Notes under the pieces: generated by a model | Seen by the model: the letters and a program-made list of their open reading frames with translations, nothing else | Database searches by the model: none | Told to the model about the DNA's origin: nothing | Part shown: positions 17,718 to 26,503 of the stretch, one piece after another | Layout of the letters: each line of letters starts with the position of its first letter | Position numbering within the stretch: position 1 is the first letter of the stretch | Translations under genes and position numbers: made by a program | DNA from: Lentzea atacamensis | GTDB lineage: Bacteria; Actinomycetota; Actinomycetes; Mycobacteriales; Pseudonocardiaceae | Direction of reading: 5' to 3' | Length of the DNA: 57,859 bases | Assembly (NCBI RefSeq): GCF_003269295.1 | Contig: NZ_QLTT01000010.1 | Span: 1-57,859, forward strand

Positions 17718-18684
17718 ACGGCAGCAGGTCGAGCAGGCGGGCCGTGGCGCGGTACTCCGCGACACGGTCCGCGAACGGCCGCTGCACCAGCCTGCGCACG
17801 GTGTCCTTCGACAACCGCTCGTAGGCCGGAACCGTGTCGTTGCTGAGGAAGTCCCACCGCGCTTCCCGATCCGCGTAGTTGAACGCGGGCAGCGGGCCGC
17901 CGAACAGCGGCCGGTACTGCGCGGGCGTCTTCCCTCCAGGCACCGGCATCGGACCGGCTACGGTGATCGCGTACGTGACGATCTCGCCGGGAGGCAGCAA
18001 CCGTGCGCGCATCCGGTCGAACTGTTCGGGGATCACCAGGTTCTGCTCGCGCGACGAGAACTCCATGACGGCCTGCGCCGGATCCGCCCACGCGGCGGTC
18101 GTCCCGGCGTCGATGATCCCCGCGTCGCGCATCTCCTCCACTGCCTTGATGCCACCGTGCAGGTAGGCGGCGTGCATCGCGCCGAGGTCCATGAAGATGT
18201 GCTTCTGCATGGACATCAGCATCGACGAGAAGAACCGCAGCTCCGGCAGCGTGCCGAGGTCGAGCATGCCGGCGGCGAACGCGGGCGCGCCGATGTTCGC
18301 GAACCCCATCCACCGCAACGTGTCCGGGTGCTGCAGGTAGAGCCGCGCGTAGAAGTCGTAGACGGCGAAGATGACCGCGCGGTTGGCCTCCGCGGGACGC
18401 TGCGGGTCCCAGGCGGACAGGTCGACCCCGGCGTCCTCGGCGGCGCGGACGATCCAGTAGTGCCACAGCAACGCCTTGAACCTGGCTGGCGGGATGCCCT
18501 TGGCGCGATGGCGGTTCAGCGCGGCCTCGAGCGTGGCCCTGTCGTACGGCAGGTCGGGGTGGACGCCACCCCGCTGTTCACCGTTCCCGTTGGACAGCGG
18601 CAGATCCAGGTAGTCCACCGTGTCCGCCTTGGTGGCACCCATGCTGGTGAGCACGAGCGCCGCCACAACCATGAGCACACGCAT
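17683..18684 (-). CDS. Secreted protein of unknown function
   Basis: 333 residues. The first 21 form a Sec signal peptide (MRVLMVVAALVLTSMGATKA, cleaved before DTVDYLD); there is no lipobox Cys. The mature part is mostly helical and rich in Trp and aromatic residues (ALLWHYWIVRAAEDAG, FAVYDFYARLYLQHP, LMSMQKHIFMDLGAMHAAYLHGG). I do not recognise the family. ATG 18684 was chosen for the signal peptide; the open frame extends 34 codons further without a coding look. Its 3' end overlaps the ethylene-forming enzyme gene by 35 bp. Confidence 0.8.
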   Translation of the reverse strand: MRVLMVVAALVLTSMGATKADTVDYLDLPLSNGNGEQRGGVHPDLPYDRATLEAALNRHRAKGIPPARFKALLWHYWIVRAAEDAGVDLSAWDPQRPAEANRAVIFAVYDFYARLYLQHPDTLRWMGFANIGAPAFAAGMLDLGTLPELRFFSSMLMSMQKHIFMDLGAMHAAYLHGGIKAVEEMRDAGIIDAGTTAAWADPAQAVMEFSSREQNLVIPEQFDRMRARLLPPGEIVTYAITVAGPMPVPGGKTPAQYRPLFGGPLPAFNYADREARWDFLSNDTVPAYERLSKDTVRRLVQRPFADRVAEYRATARLLDLLPFRSGEARTGVR

Positions 18685-18818
18685 GAATGCAAATGGTAGT
18701 GGCCAGCAGCGGCGTTTCCGTTCACAGTCGCACGCGGCAAGTGATTCGAGACCACTTTCGGACGGCGATGCGGCCAACGATCTCAACGCCCTACTCCTTC
18801 TGCCTATACCGTTCAGGC

Positions 18819-19478
18819 GTGGATTCGTTCGTCGAGGCGGTCCGGACAGGACTGCGAGAGCTGGCAGATCCGGTGAAAGCCCCGGAGATGCAGGCGTACA
18901 TGAAGTCCGAGATGCCGTTTCTGGGCGTGCAGAAACCGGGACGGGTCGCGTTGCTCAAATCACTTCCCCGGATCGACTCGCGAGACGAGTGGCTCGACGC
19001 CGTGCGGACGTTGTGGCGGGAGGCGACGTACAGGGAGGAGCGGTACGTGGCCCTCGCGTTGAGCGGGGACCGCCGCTTCCAGTCGGTCGAGCTGCTGCCG
19101 TGGTTCGACGAGATGATCGTGACCGGGGCGTGGTGGGACTACGTCGACGAGATCGCGTCGAAGCGGATCGGGCCGTTGCTGCGGTCTTCGCCCGATGTCG
19201 TGCGGCCGCTGATGCTGAAGTGGTCGGTGGACGCGGACCGGTGGCGGCGGCGGACGTCGATCATCTGCCAGCTCGGGTTCAAGGGCGCGACCGACGTGGA
19301 GCTGCTGACCGCGTGCGTCGACGCCAACGTGGAAGACCCCGACTTCTTCCTGCGCAAGGGGATCGGGTGGGCGCTGCGGGAGTTCGCCAAGACCGAGCCC
19401 GGCTGGGTGCGGGCGTTCGTCGAGGCGCGGCCGGGGCTGTCGCCGTTGTCACGGCGCGAGGCCCTGAAGCACCTTTAG
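18819..19478 (+). CDS. AlkD-like DNA alkylation repair protein
   Basis: A 219-residue all-helical HEAT-like repeat protein of the AlkD family of DNA glycosylases, which remove bulky or cationic alkylpurines without base flipping. Family features seen are the N-terminal MKSEMPFLGVQKP, the WREATYREERYVAL helix, WWDYVDEIASKRIG with the conserved Trp/Asp, and the DPDFFLRKGIGWALREFAK segment. The start is GTG 18819, with TACCGT (18807-18812) 6 nt upstream, so a leaderless mRNA is likely. With mpg this makes two alkylation-repair glycosylases in the window. Confidence 0.9.
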   Translation: MDSFVEAVRTGLRELADPVKAPEMQAYMKSEMPFLGVQKPGRVALLKSLPRIDSRDEWLDAVRTLWREATYREERYVALALSGDRRFQSVELLPWFDEMIVTGAWWDYVDEIASKRIGPLLRSSPDVVRPLMLKWSVDADRWRRRTSIICQLGFKGATDVELLTACVDANVEDPDFFLRKGIGWALREFAKTEPGWVRAFVEARPGLSPLSRREALKHL

Positions 19479-19488
19479 AGTTGATCTC

Positions 19489-20052
19489 ATGGAGGGCAAG
19501 CACGTAAGGCTGGAACCGCTGTCGCTGGACCACGCCGAGGAGTTGTTCGAGGTCACGCGTGACCCGGCCATCTGGACCTGGTTGCTGTCCGGCCAGCCGC
19601 GCGACGTCGGCGACATGCGGTCGTGGATCGCGGAGGCGCTGGAGCAACGGGAGGCCTTCGCGCAGATCGAGGTCGCTTCGGGACGCGTCGTCGGCACTAC
19701 GTCGTTCTACGAGGTGGTGCCGGCGCATCGCAGGCTGGTCATCGGTTTCACGATCGTCGGCAGCGAGTGGCAGGGCACGGCGATCAACCCGGAGGCCAAG
19801 CTGCTGTTGCTGTCCGAGGCGTTCGACGTGCGCGGCACGCTGCGGGTCGCCTGGTACACGGACGCCCAGAACGTGCGGTCGCAGCGGGCGATCGAGAAGC
19901 TCGGCGCCGTGCGGGACGGGGTGCTGCGCGCCCACATGACGCGGCCGGACGGAACTCAGCGGGACACGGTCGTCTATTCGATGGTGGCCTCGGAATGGCC
20001 GGCTGCGCGCGAGCGGCTGACTAGCCGTGTTTCGCGCGACCCGAGTAGGTGA
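19489..20052 (+). CDS. GNAT-family N-acetyltransferase (RimJ/RimL-like)
   Basis: A 187-residue protein of the RimJ/RimL group, which acetylates N-terminal amines or small molecules with acetyl-CoA. It shows LEPLSLDHAEELFEVTRDP, the central GTTSFYEV strand, VRVAWYTDAQN-type segment, and NVRSQRAIEKLGAVRDG near the end of the fold. TAGAGT (19476-19481) ends 7 nt before ATG 19489 and overlaps the stop of the AlkD gene, so it may have its own leaderless promoter. The substrate cannot be told from sequence. Confidence 0.92.
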   Translation: MEGKHVRLEPLSLDHAEELFEVTRDPAIWTWLLSGQPRDVGDMRSWIAEALEQREAFAQIEVASGRVVGTTSFYEVVPAHRRLVIGFTIVGSEWQGTAINPEAKLLLLSEAFDVRGTLRVAWYTDAQNVRSQRAIEKLGAVRDGVLRAHMTRPDGTQRDTVVYSMVASEWPAARERLTSRVSRDPSR

Positions 20053-20518
20053 GCGGGAAGACCAGCTCGGCGCACGCGGCCGGCACGTCCTTCGCGACCT
20101 GGACCTTCATGACGACCTCGACCGCTCCCCCGGCCGGGATCTCCACGATGTCCTTCAGCGGCACCACGGTCAGCACGCCGGCCGGGCACCCGGCCACGCG
20201 CTGCTGGGTGGCGTCGAGCGGCTGACCGGGCACCGCGGACAGGCTCTCGACGATGATGTCGACGGGGTTCGGGTTGGACAGCCGCACCTTGCGCTCGCCC
20301 TCGGCTCCCGGGGTGAGTTCCACGGCCGCGCCGGAGATGTCGTTGATTTCGAACGGCTTCAGCTGCTGCATTCCGGACTCGCCACTGCTCACGGAGTACG
20401 CCATGGCCGGCAACTGCTGCTCGGGCCACGTCAGGTGCATGGCCGCCACGACGGCCGCGCCGAGCATGAGAATCGTCAACGACACGGCGATCTCAAGGCG
20501 CGGACCCAGACTACGCAT
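20021..20518 (-). CDS. Membrane-anchored extracytoplasmic protein, function unknown
   Basis: 165 residues: a short cytoplasmic N-terminus, one membrane helix (about 10-29, IAVSLTILMLGAAVVAAMHL), then about 125 external residues with an alternating beta pattern (GAAVELTPGAEGERKVRLSNPNPVDIIVES), suggesting an Ig-like sandwich with one Cys pair (AGCPAG, PAACAELV). No family recognised. It overlaps the acetyltransferase gene by 32 bp at its 3' end and has a long, strongly structured leader (next entry). Confidence 0.75.
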   Translation of the reverse strand: MRSLGPRLEIAVSLTILMLGAAVVAAMHLTWPEQQLPAMAYSVSSGESGMQQLKPFEINDISGAAVELTPGAEGERKVRLSNPNPVDIIVESLSAVPGQPLDATQQRVAGCPAGVLTVVPLKDIVEIPAGGAVEVVMKVQVAKDVPAACAELVFPLTYSGRAKHG

Positions 20519-20700
20519 GGCGCAACTCTCCAGAGTTGTTGCTCCAGGCGGTGGGTTCGCCTCTAGCTCCCCACCGGACCGGCGACCAGACTCGCCCGGT
20601 GGTTCATCGCTTCGCCCCTCGGCCCAGCGGGCCGCGTCGCCAATCTTGGAGAAGCTTCACGTACTGCGCAAGCGTCTGACGGGCGCCGATTTCCCCTTGT
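20519..20700 (-). promoter_or_regulatory. Structured 5' leader with the ribosome site in a hairpin loop
   Basis: Just before ATG 20518 the transcript can form a perfect 6-bp stem with a TGGA loop (20523-20538) that holds the GGAG ribosome site. Upstream, CCGGTGGGG pairs with CCCACC (about 20550-20576), and several further GC-rich stems follow over about 150 nt. It looks like a regulated leader. I could not match it to the riboswitch classes I know. Confidence 0.45.
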
Positions 20701-20798
20701 AATGCGGGACCTTTGGCACCTTGACAGCTACGCAGGGCTACCACCTGCTGATTTGATCCCAAATCCCGATTTCCGGGACTCGACCGATCGAGCGAACT

Positions 20799-21000
20799 TT
20801 ACGGACAATCCATCTGGCTGTACGTCGTGGTCCAGCTGCCGACCTTCGCTTCACGCCGGTTCCCTGTTGCCACAATACTGTGTACGTATCGGCGCCCGGC
20901 ACCGGCTGCCACGTCACGTCGGCTTGCCGGGGACAGAAGACGTGATCACCGGCGAGTTCGGCAGCGTGATCGTGACGGTCTCTCCTGCGGAACACAGGTC
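20799..21000 (-). pseudogene. Debris of a fibronectin-III-like coding sequence
   Basis: Three minus-strand frames hold adjacent pieces that read like one beta-sandwich repeat: ETVTITLPNSPVITSSVPGK (20941-20995), ADVTWQPVPGADTYTVLW (about 20868-20925) and VGSWTTTYSQMDCP, ending in a stop at 20799-20801. Joining them needs two frameshifts. This would explain the otherwise empty stretch 20701-21019. It could be chance, as each piece is short. Confidence 0.35.
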
Positions 21001-21019
21001 AGAGCCCTGATGACGCGGA

Positions 21020-21052
21020 GAGGCCCGAGATCCTCAGAGAATCTCGGGCCTC
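21020..21052 (-). terminator. Terminator of the pheST operon
   Basis: A perfect 12-bp stem (GAGGCCCGAGAT with its complement) around a 9-nt loop, 15 nt after the pheT stop. It is strong on either strand. Confidence 0.8.
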
Positions 21053-21067
21053 ACCCGGAGTAACCGC

Positions 21068-23545
21068 TCAGGCGCGGAGAGCCGCACCCAAACGCTCGCC
21101 GGCGGCCGCGACGGCCGCATCGCGAGCACTCGTCGCTTCTTCCACCGTCAGCGTGCGGTCCGGCGCGCGGAAGCGCAAGGAGTACGCGAGCGACTTCTTG
21201 CCCTCGCCCACCTGCTCGCCCGTGTAGACGTCGAACAGGCGGATGTCCTCCAGCAGATCGCCCGCTGACGCGCCGAGCACCTCGGACACCGACTGCACCG
21301 GCACGGACGCGTCGACGACGAGCGCGACGTCCAGCAGCACCGGCGGGTACGGCGACACCGTCGGCGCCGGGCGGTGGTCGTCCAGCGGCAGGGCGTCGAG
21401 GTCGAGCTCGAACGCCACGGTGCGCTTGGGCAGGCCCAGCGCCTCGACCACCTTCGGGTGCAGCTCGCCGGCGTGGCCCACGGGCCAGTCGCCGACGCGC
21501 AGCTCCGCACAACGGCCGGGGTGCCACGGCAGCAGGTCCGAAGCCACGACGCGCAACGTCACGCCGTACGCCTGCCCGACGCGCCGGGCCGCCTCGACGG
21601 CGTCCGACCACTCGGCCATGCGGCCCTTGCCCCACCAGCCGGCGAGCTCGCGGTGACCCGTGAGCACACCCGCGACGTGCAGCGGCTGCTGCGGCAGAGC
21701 GGCGAGCATCGAGGCCACCTCGGCCTCGGTCGGGCGGCGGTCGACACCCAGCGCGGGCACCGGAACCTGTTGCGCGCGCGGCAAAGTCACCTGCGCGATG
21801 TTGTACAGCGCGACGTCGCGGGCACCGCGGGCCAGGTTGCGCTGGAGGGTCTCCAGCAGGCCGGGCAGCAGCGTGGTGGCGAGGACGTTCTTGTCCGCCT
21901 CCAACGGGTTCAGCACACCGACCGTGTTGCGACGGACGTCGTCTGACGACAGACCGAACGCGTCGAACACCGACGGGTCGATGAACGGGAACGGCTTCAC
22001 CTCGACGAAACCGTCCTCGGCCAGCGTGCGCCACACCGTGCGGCGGCGGCGCTGCTGCTCGGTCAGGCCACGACCGGCGGGAGCGGGCGGCAGCGTGGAC
22101 GGGATCGTGTCGTAACCCTCCAGCCGCAGCACCTCCTCGACCAGGTCGGCGGGCTGCACGAGGTCGGCACGCCACGTCGGCGGCACGGCCGTGACGATCG
22201 TCTGGCCGTCGTCGGACGTGGTCACCGCGACCTGGCAGCCGATCTGGCCCAGGCGGCGAGCCGTGACGCCACGCGCGTAGCGGACACCGGCGACGCGGTC
22301 CGGCAGGTCGATCGGCATCGACACCGGCTCGGGCAGCGCGGGCACGCCCACGTCGGTGCGACCTGGCTTGATCTGGCCCTCGGCGTAGTGGTTGAGCAGC
22401 TTCGCGGCCCGCTCCAGCGCCACGGGTGCCAGTGCCGGGTCGACGGTGCGCTCGAAGCGCTTGGCGGCCTCGGACGGCAGCTTGTGGCGGCGGACCGTGC
22501 GCGCGATGGACGCCGGGTCCCAGTTCGCGGCCTCCAGCAGGATGTCCGACGAGTTGTCGCGGACCTCCGTGGACGCACCACCCATGACACCGGCGAGCGA
22601 GATCACGCCGGAGTCGTCGGCGATCACGATGTCGTCCGGGTCGAGCGCGCGCACCGCGTCGTCCAGCGTCGTCAGCTTCTCGCCGGCTGCGGCACGCCGG
22701 ACGGTCAGCGCGCCGGACAGGGCGGCCGCGTCGAACGCGTGCAGCGGCTGGCCCAGTTCGAGCATCACGTAGTTCGTGACGTCGACCGGCAGCGAGATCG
22801 AACGCATGCCGGCGAGCATCAGGCGGCGGCGCATCCACCACGGCGTGGGCGCGGTGGGGTCGACACCGGTGACCCGGCGCGCGACGAACCGCGAGCAGCC
22901 GGTGCGGTCCTCGATGTGGACGGGCCACACCTCGCCCTCGGCCTCGGGGATCTCGACGACACCGGGGTCGCCGAACGGCACGTCGAGCGCGCAGGCGATC
23001 TCGCGGGCCAGGCCGCGGACCGAGAACGCGTAGCCGCGGTCGGGGGTCGGCGCGACCTCGATGACCGTGTCGCCCAGGCCGAGCAGCTCCAGCGCGTCGT
23101 CGCCGGGCTGCGCGGTGCCGGTGGGCAGCACGAGGATGCCGGAGTGGTCGTCGCCGATGCCGAGCTCGTCCGCGGCGCAGATCATGCCCTGCGACACGCG
23201 GCCGTACGTCTTGCGCTCGGCGATCGTGAAGTCGCCGGGCAGGACTGCGCCGGGCAGCGCGACGACGACCGAGTCGCCCTCGACGAAGTTCGTGGCGCCG
23301 CAGATGATGTTGTTGACCTGCTCGGGGCCGACCTCGACCCGGCAGTAGCGGATCGGCTTCTTGAACTCGGTGAGCTCCTCGATCTCGACGACGCGGCCGG
23401 CGACGATCGGGCCGGTCACGGGACCGAGCGGGCTCACCTCCTCGACCTCGATGCCGATGCGCGTGAACGCCTCGGCGAGCTCGTCGGGCGTGGGGACTTC
23501 GTCGAAACCGATGTGTTCGACCAGCCAGCTGACCGGGATGCGCAC
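21068..23545 (-). CDS. pheT: Phenylalanyl-tRNA synthetase beta subunit
   Basis: An 825-residue beta chain of the (alpha-beta)2 synthetase. In order: the N-terminal MRIPVSWL, an EMAP/OB-like tRNA-binding domain (about 40-150), the B3/B4 editing region (about 210-400, including PTPWWMRRRLMLAGMRSI), B5 domain, the catalytic-like core with EVKPFPFIDP, and a C-terminal anticodon-binding FDX-ACB domain (SPYPPVLLDVALVVD). It starts 4 bp after pheS and ends at a strong hairpin. Confidence 0.97.
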   Translation of the reverse strand: MRIPVSWLVEHIGFDEVPTPDELAEAFTRIGIEVEEVSPLGPVTGPIVAGRVVEIEELTEFKKPIRYCRVEVGPEQVNNIICGATNFVEGDSVVVALPGAVLPGDFTIAERKTYGRVSQGMICAADELGIGDDHSGILVLPTGTAQPGDDALELLGLGDTVIEVAPTPDRGYAFSVRGLAREIACALDVPFGDPGVVEIPEAEGEVWPVHIEDRTGCSRFVARRVTGVDPTAPTPWWMRRRLMLAGMRSISLPVDVTNYVMLELGQPLHAFDAAALSGALTVRRAAAGEKLTTLDDAVRALDPDDIVIADDSGVISLAGVMGGASTEVRDNSSDILLEAANWDPASIARTVRRHKLPSEAAKRFERTVDPALAPVALERAAKLLNHYAEGQIKPGRTDVGVPALPEPVSMPIDLPDRVAGVRYARGVTARRLGQIGCQVAVTTSDDGQTIVTAVPPTWRADLVQPADLVEEVLRLEGYDTIPSTLPPAPAGRGLTEQQRRRRTVWRTLAEDGFVEVKPFPFIDPSVFDAFGLSSDDVRRNTVGVLNPLEADKNVLATTLLPGLLETLQRNLARGARDVALYNIAQVTLPRAQQVPVPALGVDRRPTEAEVASMLAALPQQPLHVAGVLTGHRELAGWWGKGRMAEWSDAVEAARRVGQAYGVTLRVVASDLLPWHPGRCAELRVGDWPVGHAGELHPKVVEALGLPKRTVAFELDLDALPLDDHRPAPTVSPYPPVLLDVALVVDASVPVQSVSEVLGASAGDLLEDIRLFDVYTGEQVGEGKKSLAYSLRFRAPDRTLTVEEATSARDAAVAAAGERLGAALRA

Positions 23546-23549
23546 CGGA

Positions 23550-24617
23550 TCAGGCCTCCGTTCCGAATGGCTGGGTGAAGCGGACGTCGCCCTCGACCAT
23601 GTCGCGCATGTCGGGCAGTCCGTTGCGGAACTGCAGCGTGCGCTCGAGGCCCATGCCGAACGCGAAGCCGGAGTAGACGTCCGGGTCGACGCCGGTGGCG
23701 CGCAGCACGTTGGGGTTGACCATGCCGCAGCCGCCCCACTCGACCCAGCCGGCGCCGCCCTTCTTCTCCGGGAACCACACGTCGACCTCCGCCGACGGCT
23801 CGGTGAAGGGGAAGAAGCTCGGGCGCAGGCGCGTCTTGGAGTCCTCGCCGAACATGGCGCGCGCGAACGCGTCGAGCGTGCCCTTGAGGTGGCCCATGGT
23901 CAGGCCCTTGTCGACCGCGAGGCCCTCGACCTGGTGGAACACCGGGGTGTGGGTCGCGTCGAGCTCGTCGGTGCGGAACGTGCGGCCGGGGCACACCACG
24001 TACACCGGGAGCTCGCGGTCCAGCAGCGTGCGGGCCTGCACGGGCGAGGTGTGCGTGCGCAGGACCAGGCTGCTGTCGTTCGGCGCGATGTAGAAGGTGT
24101 CCTGCATCGACCGGGCGGGGTGGTCCTTGCCGAAGTTCAGCGCGTCGAAGTTGAACCACTCGGTCTCGAGCTCGGGGCCCTCGGCGATCTCGTAGCCCAT
24201 GGCCACGAAGACGTCTCCGATGCGCTCGGCGAGCGTCGTGATCGGGTGGCGCGCGCCGCGCGGGAAACGGTCCCAGGGCAGCGTGACGTCGACGGACTCC
24301 TCGCGCAGCACCCGCTCGTCGCGCTCGACCTGGAGCACGGCGTGGCGCTCGTCGAACGCCGTCCTGATCGCGGACTGCGCCTCGTTCACCCGCTTGCCGG
24401 CCTCGGCCTTCGCCTTCGGAGGCAGTGCACCGATCTCGCGGCGGGCCAGCAGCACGGGCGACCGGTCACCCAGGTGGCCCGGCTTGACCGCCGCCAGTGC
24501 CTCCAGGTCGGCCGCTCCGGCGAACGCCTCGCGCGCCTTCTGCACGGCCGCGTCGAGGTTCTCGGCCGACAGCGCCGCGACCTCCTTGGGGTCGTACGGG
24601 TCGTTGGCTCCGGACAT
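23550..24617 (-). CDS. pheS: Phenylalanyl-tRNA synthetase alpha subunit
   Basis: The 355-residue catalytic subunit. An N-terminal coiled coil (about 1-90) is followed by the class II core: motif 2 PVYVVCPGRTFRTDELDATH, the HQVEGLAVDKG segment, PSFFPFTEPSAEVDV, and motif 3 GFAFGMGLERTL. ATG 24617 gives the normal N-terminus; the frame extends 29 codons upstream without coding character. No T-box-like leader is seen in the 134 bp before the divergent HSP90-type gene. Confidence 0.97.
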   Translation of the reverse strand: MSGANDPYDPKEVAALSAENLDAAVQKAREAFAGAADLEALAAVKPGHLGDRSPVLLARREIGALPPKAKAEAGKRVNEAQSAIRTAFDERHAVLQVERDERVLREESVDVTLPWDRFPRGARHPITTLAERIGDVFVAMGYEIAEGPELETEWFNFDALNFGKDHPARSMQDTFYIAPNDSSLVLRTHTSPVQARTLLDRELPVYVVCPGRTFRTDELDATHTPVFHQVEGLAVDKGLTMGHLKGTLDAFARAMFGEDSKTRLRPSFFPFTEPSAEVDVWFPEKKGGAGWVEWGGCGMVNPNVLRATGVDPDVYSGFAFGMGLERTLQFRNGLPDMRDMVEGDVRFTQPFGTEA

Positions 24618-24751
24618 GGTTGGTGGACAGCTCCCGTCGCGGACTTCGGAAATCAACTCCCCGATCCTAGTGGGTGCGCTCTTGACCGCTCCCGGACGTT
24701 CCATTAAAGAGCGGCACCGGCCCCTGGTGCGTCCCTAGGATGGGCGGCATC

Positions 24752-26503
24752 ATGTCGCACACCTTCCGCGTCGACCTGCGCGGCATCATCGACCTGCTCA
24801 GCCATCACCTGTACAGCAGCCCCCGCGTCTACGTGCGTGAACTGCTGCAGAACGCCGTCGACGCGATCACGGCGCGGCGTGAGCTCGACCCGTCCTGCCC
24901 CGCCGAGGTCTCGATCACCTGCGGCGCGGAGCTCCGGATCACCGACACCGGCGTGGGCCTCACCGAGGACGAGGTGCACGAGCTGCTGTCGACGCTCGGC
25001 CGCACCTCGAAGCGCGATGACCTGGGGTTCGCGCGCACCGGGTTCCTCGGCCAGTTCGGCGTCGGCATGCTGTCGTGCTTCCTCGTCGCTTCTTCAGTGA
25101 CGGTCATCACCCGGTCCGCCCGCGGTGGTTCCGCCGTGCGCTGGCAAGCGGATTCCTCGGGCAACTACACGGTTTCCGCGGTGGACGACGACGTGCCGGT
25201 CGGCACGACGGTGCTGCTGACGGCGTCGCACGGCAACGAGCACTGGCTCGAAGCGGACGTGGTGCGGCCGCTGGTGAGCGACTACGGCGATCTGCTCCCG
25301 GCCGCCGTGACGCTGGACGGCTCCGTCGTGACCCGCGGCGAACGGCCGTGGGACGACGAGGACGCGGACCTGTCGTCGTACTGCGAGCAGATCTTCGGGT
25401 TCACGCCGTTCGAGGCGATCCCGATCGACGTCGAGGCGGCCGGGCTGACCGGTGTCGCGTTCGTGCTGCCGTCCGGGGTGCATCCGGGCACGCGGCAGAC
25501 GCACCGGGTCTACCTGAAGCGGATGCTGGTCGGCGACAACGTCGAGGGCCTGCTGCCGGACTGGGCCTACTTCGTGCGGTGCGTGGTCGACGCGTCCGCG
25601 ATCCGGCCGACGGCGTCGCGCGAGTCGCTGTACCAGGACGAGATGCTGCTGGCGGTGCGCGAGGAGCTGGGCGAGCAGATCCGCGACTGGCTGATCAGGC
25701 TGGACGCGATCGAGCCGCGCCGCGCCGGTGAGCTGCTGGCCGCGCACCACCTGGGGATCAAGTCGCTGGCGCGGTCGGACGACGAGATGCTGCGGCTGGT
25801 CGAGCGCTGGCTGCCGTTCGAGACGACGGACGGCCCGATCCCGTTGCGGCAGTTCAGACGCAAGCACGGCGCGATCCTCTACATCCCGGACGTCGACGAG
25901 TTCCACCAGCTCGCGCCGGTCGCGGCCGCGCAGGGGCTGGGCCTCGTGAACGCCGGCTACGCCTACGACCTGGAACTGCTGAACCGCCTGAGCGCGCTGG
26001 ACGGACCGGCCGTCGCGCGCCGGGTGGCGCCTTCCGAGCTGCTGGCGGCGCTGGCCGATCCGGAACCGGGCATCGAGACGGCGTTGCGGCTGCGGCTGTC
26101 CGAGGGCGCGGTGGCACTGGACCGGCACGACTGCGACGCGGTGATCCGCGACTTCGACCCGGTCTCGCTGCCGGCCCTGCTGATCAGCAACGCCGAGCAG
26201 CAGCGCAAGCTCGACACCGAGCAGACCGCGGAGGAGGTCACCGATCCGTTGTGGGCGGAGCTGCTGGGACAGCTCACGGCGGAGTCCGGTTCCGCGCGGC
26301 CGGAGCAGCTGGTGCTGAACTGCCGCAACCCGCTCGTGCAGCGGCTCGCGCGGTTGACCGACCCGGCGCTGGTGGAACTGACGTTGGAGTCTCTGTACGT
26401 GCACGCCGTTCTTCAAGCGCGGCGGGCGATGCGACCGAAGGACACGGCGGCGCTCAACCGTTCGTTCCTGGAACTGCTGGACCGCGCCGTTGGGGGTAGA
26501 TGA
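24752..26503 (+). CDS. HSP90-family ATPase (HtpG-like)
   Basis: 583 residues. The N-terminal GHKL ATPase domain has the ELLQNAVDAI helix (E30, N34, D37), DTGVGLT, and the lid/GFLGQFGVGMLSCF segment. The middle domain has SRESLYQDEML, matching the conserved arginine loop that touches the ATP gamma-phosphate in HSP90. The C-terminal third is divergent and there is no MEEVD tail. These residues suggest an active ATPase. It overlaps the TPR gene by 4 bp (ATGA), so the two products are made together. It differs enough from standard HtpG to be a specialised chaperone. The start at ATG 24752 is preferred over one 12 nt upstream. Confidence 0.9.
   Translation: MSHTFRVDLRGIIDLLSHHLYSSPRVYVRELLQNAVDAITARRELDPSCPAEVSITCGAELRITDTGVGLTEDEVHELLSTLGRTSKRDDLGFARTGFLGQFGVGMLSCFLVASSVTVITRSARGGSAVRWQADSSGNYTVSAVDDDVPVGTTVLLTASHGNEHWLEADVVRPLVSDYGDLLPAAVTLDGSVVTRGERPWDDEDADLSSYCEQIFGFTPFEAIPIDVEAAGLTGVAFVLPSGVHPGTRQTHRVYLKRMLVGDNVEGLLPDWAYFVRCVVDASAIRPTASRESLYQDEMLLAVREELGEQIRDWLIRLDAIEPRRAGELLAAHHLGIKSLARSDDEMLRLVERWLPFETTDGPIPLRQFRRKHGAILYIPDVDEFHQLAPVAAAQGLGLVNAGYAYDLELLNRLSALDGPAVARRVAPSELLAALADPEPGIETALRLRLSEGAVALDRHDCDAVIRDFDPVSLPALLISNAEQQRKLDTEQTAEEVTDPLWAELLGQLTAESGSARPEQLVLNCRNPLVQRLARLTDPALVELTLESLYVHAVLQARRAMRPKDTAALNRSFLELLDRAVGGR

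Noticed and set aside
20519..20700. A c-di-AMP (ydaO) or other known riboswitch in the leader
   Set aside because: Some GAACC-type segments recall ydaO, but the signature blocks of that class are not in the right order, and no cobalamin, SAM, glycine or c-di-GMP core was seen.
24618..24751. T-box leader of pheS (and similarly of tyrS)
   Set aside because: No T-box sequence, specifier stem or terminator pair is visible in the short upstream regions.
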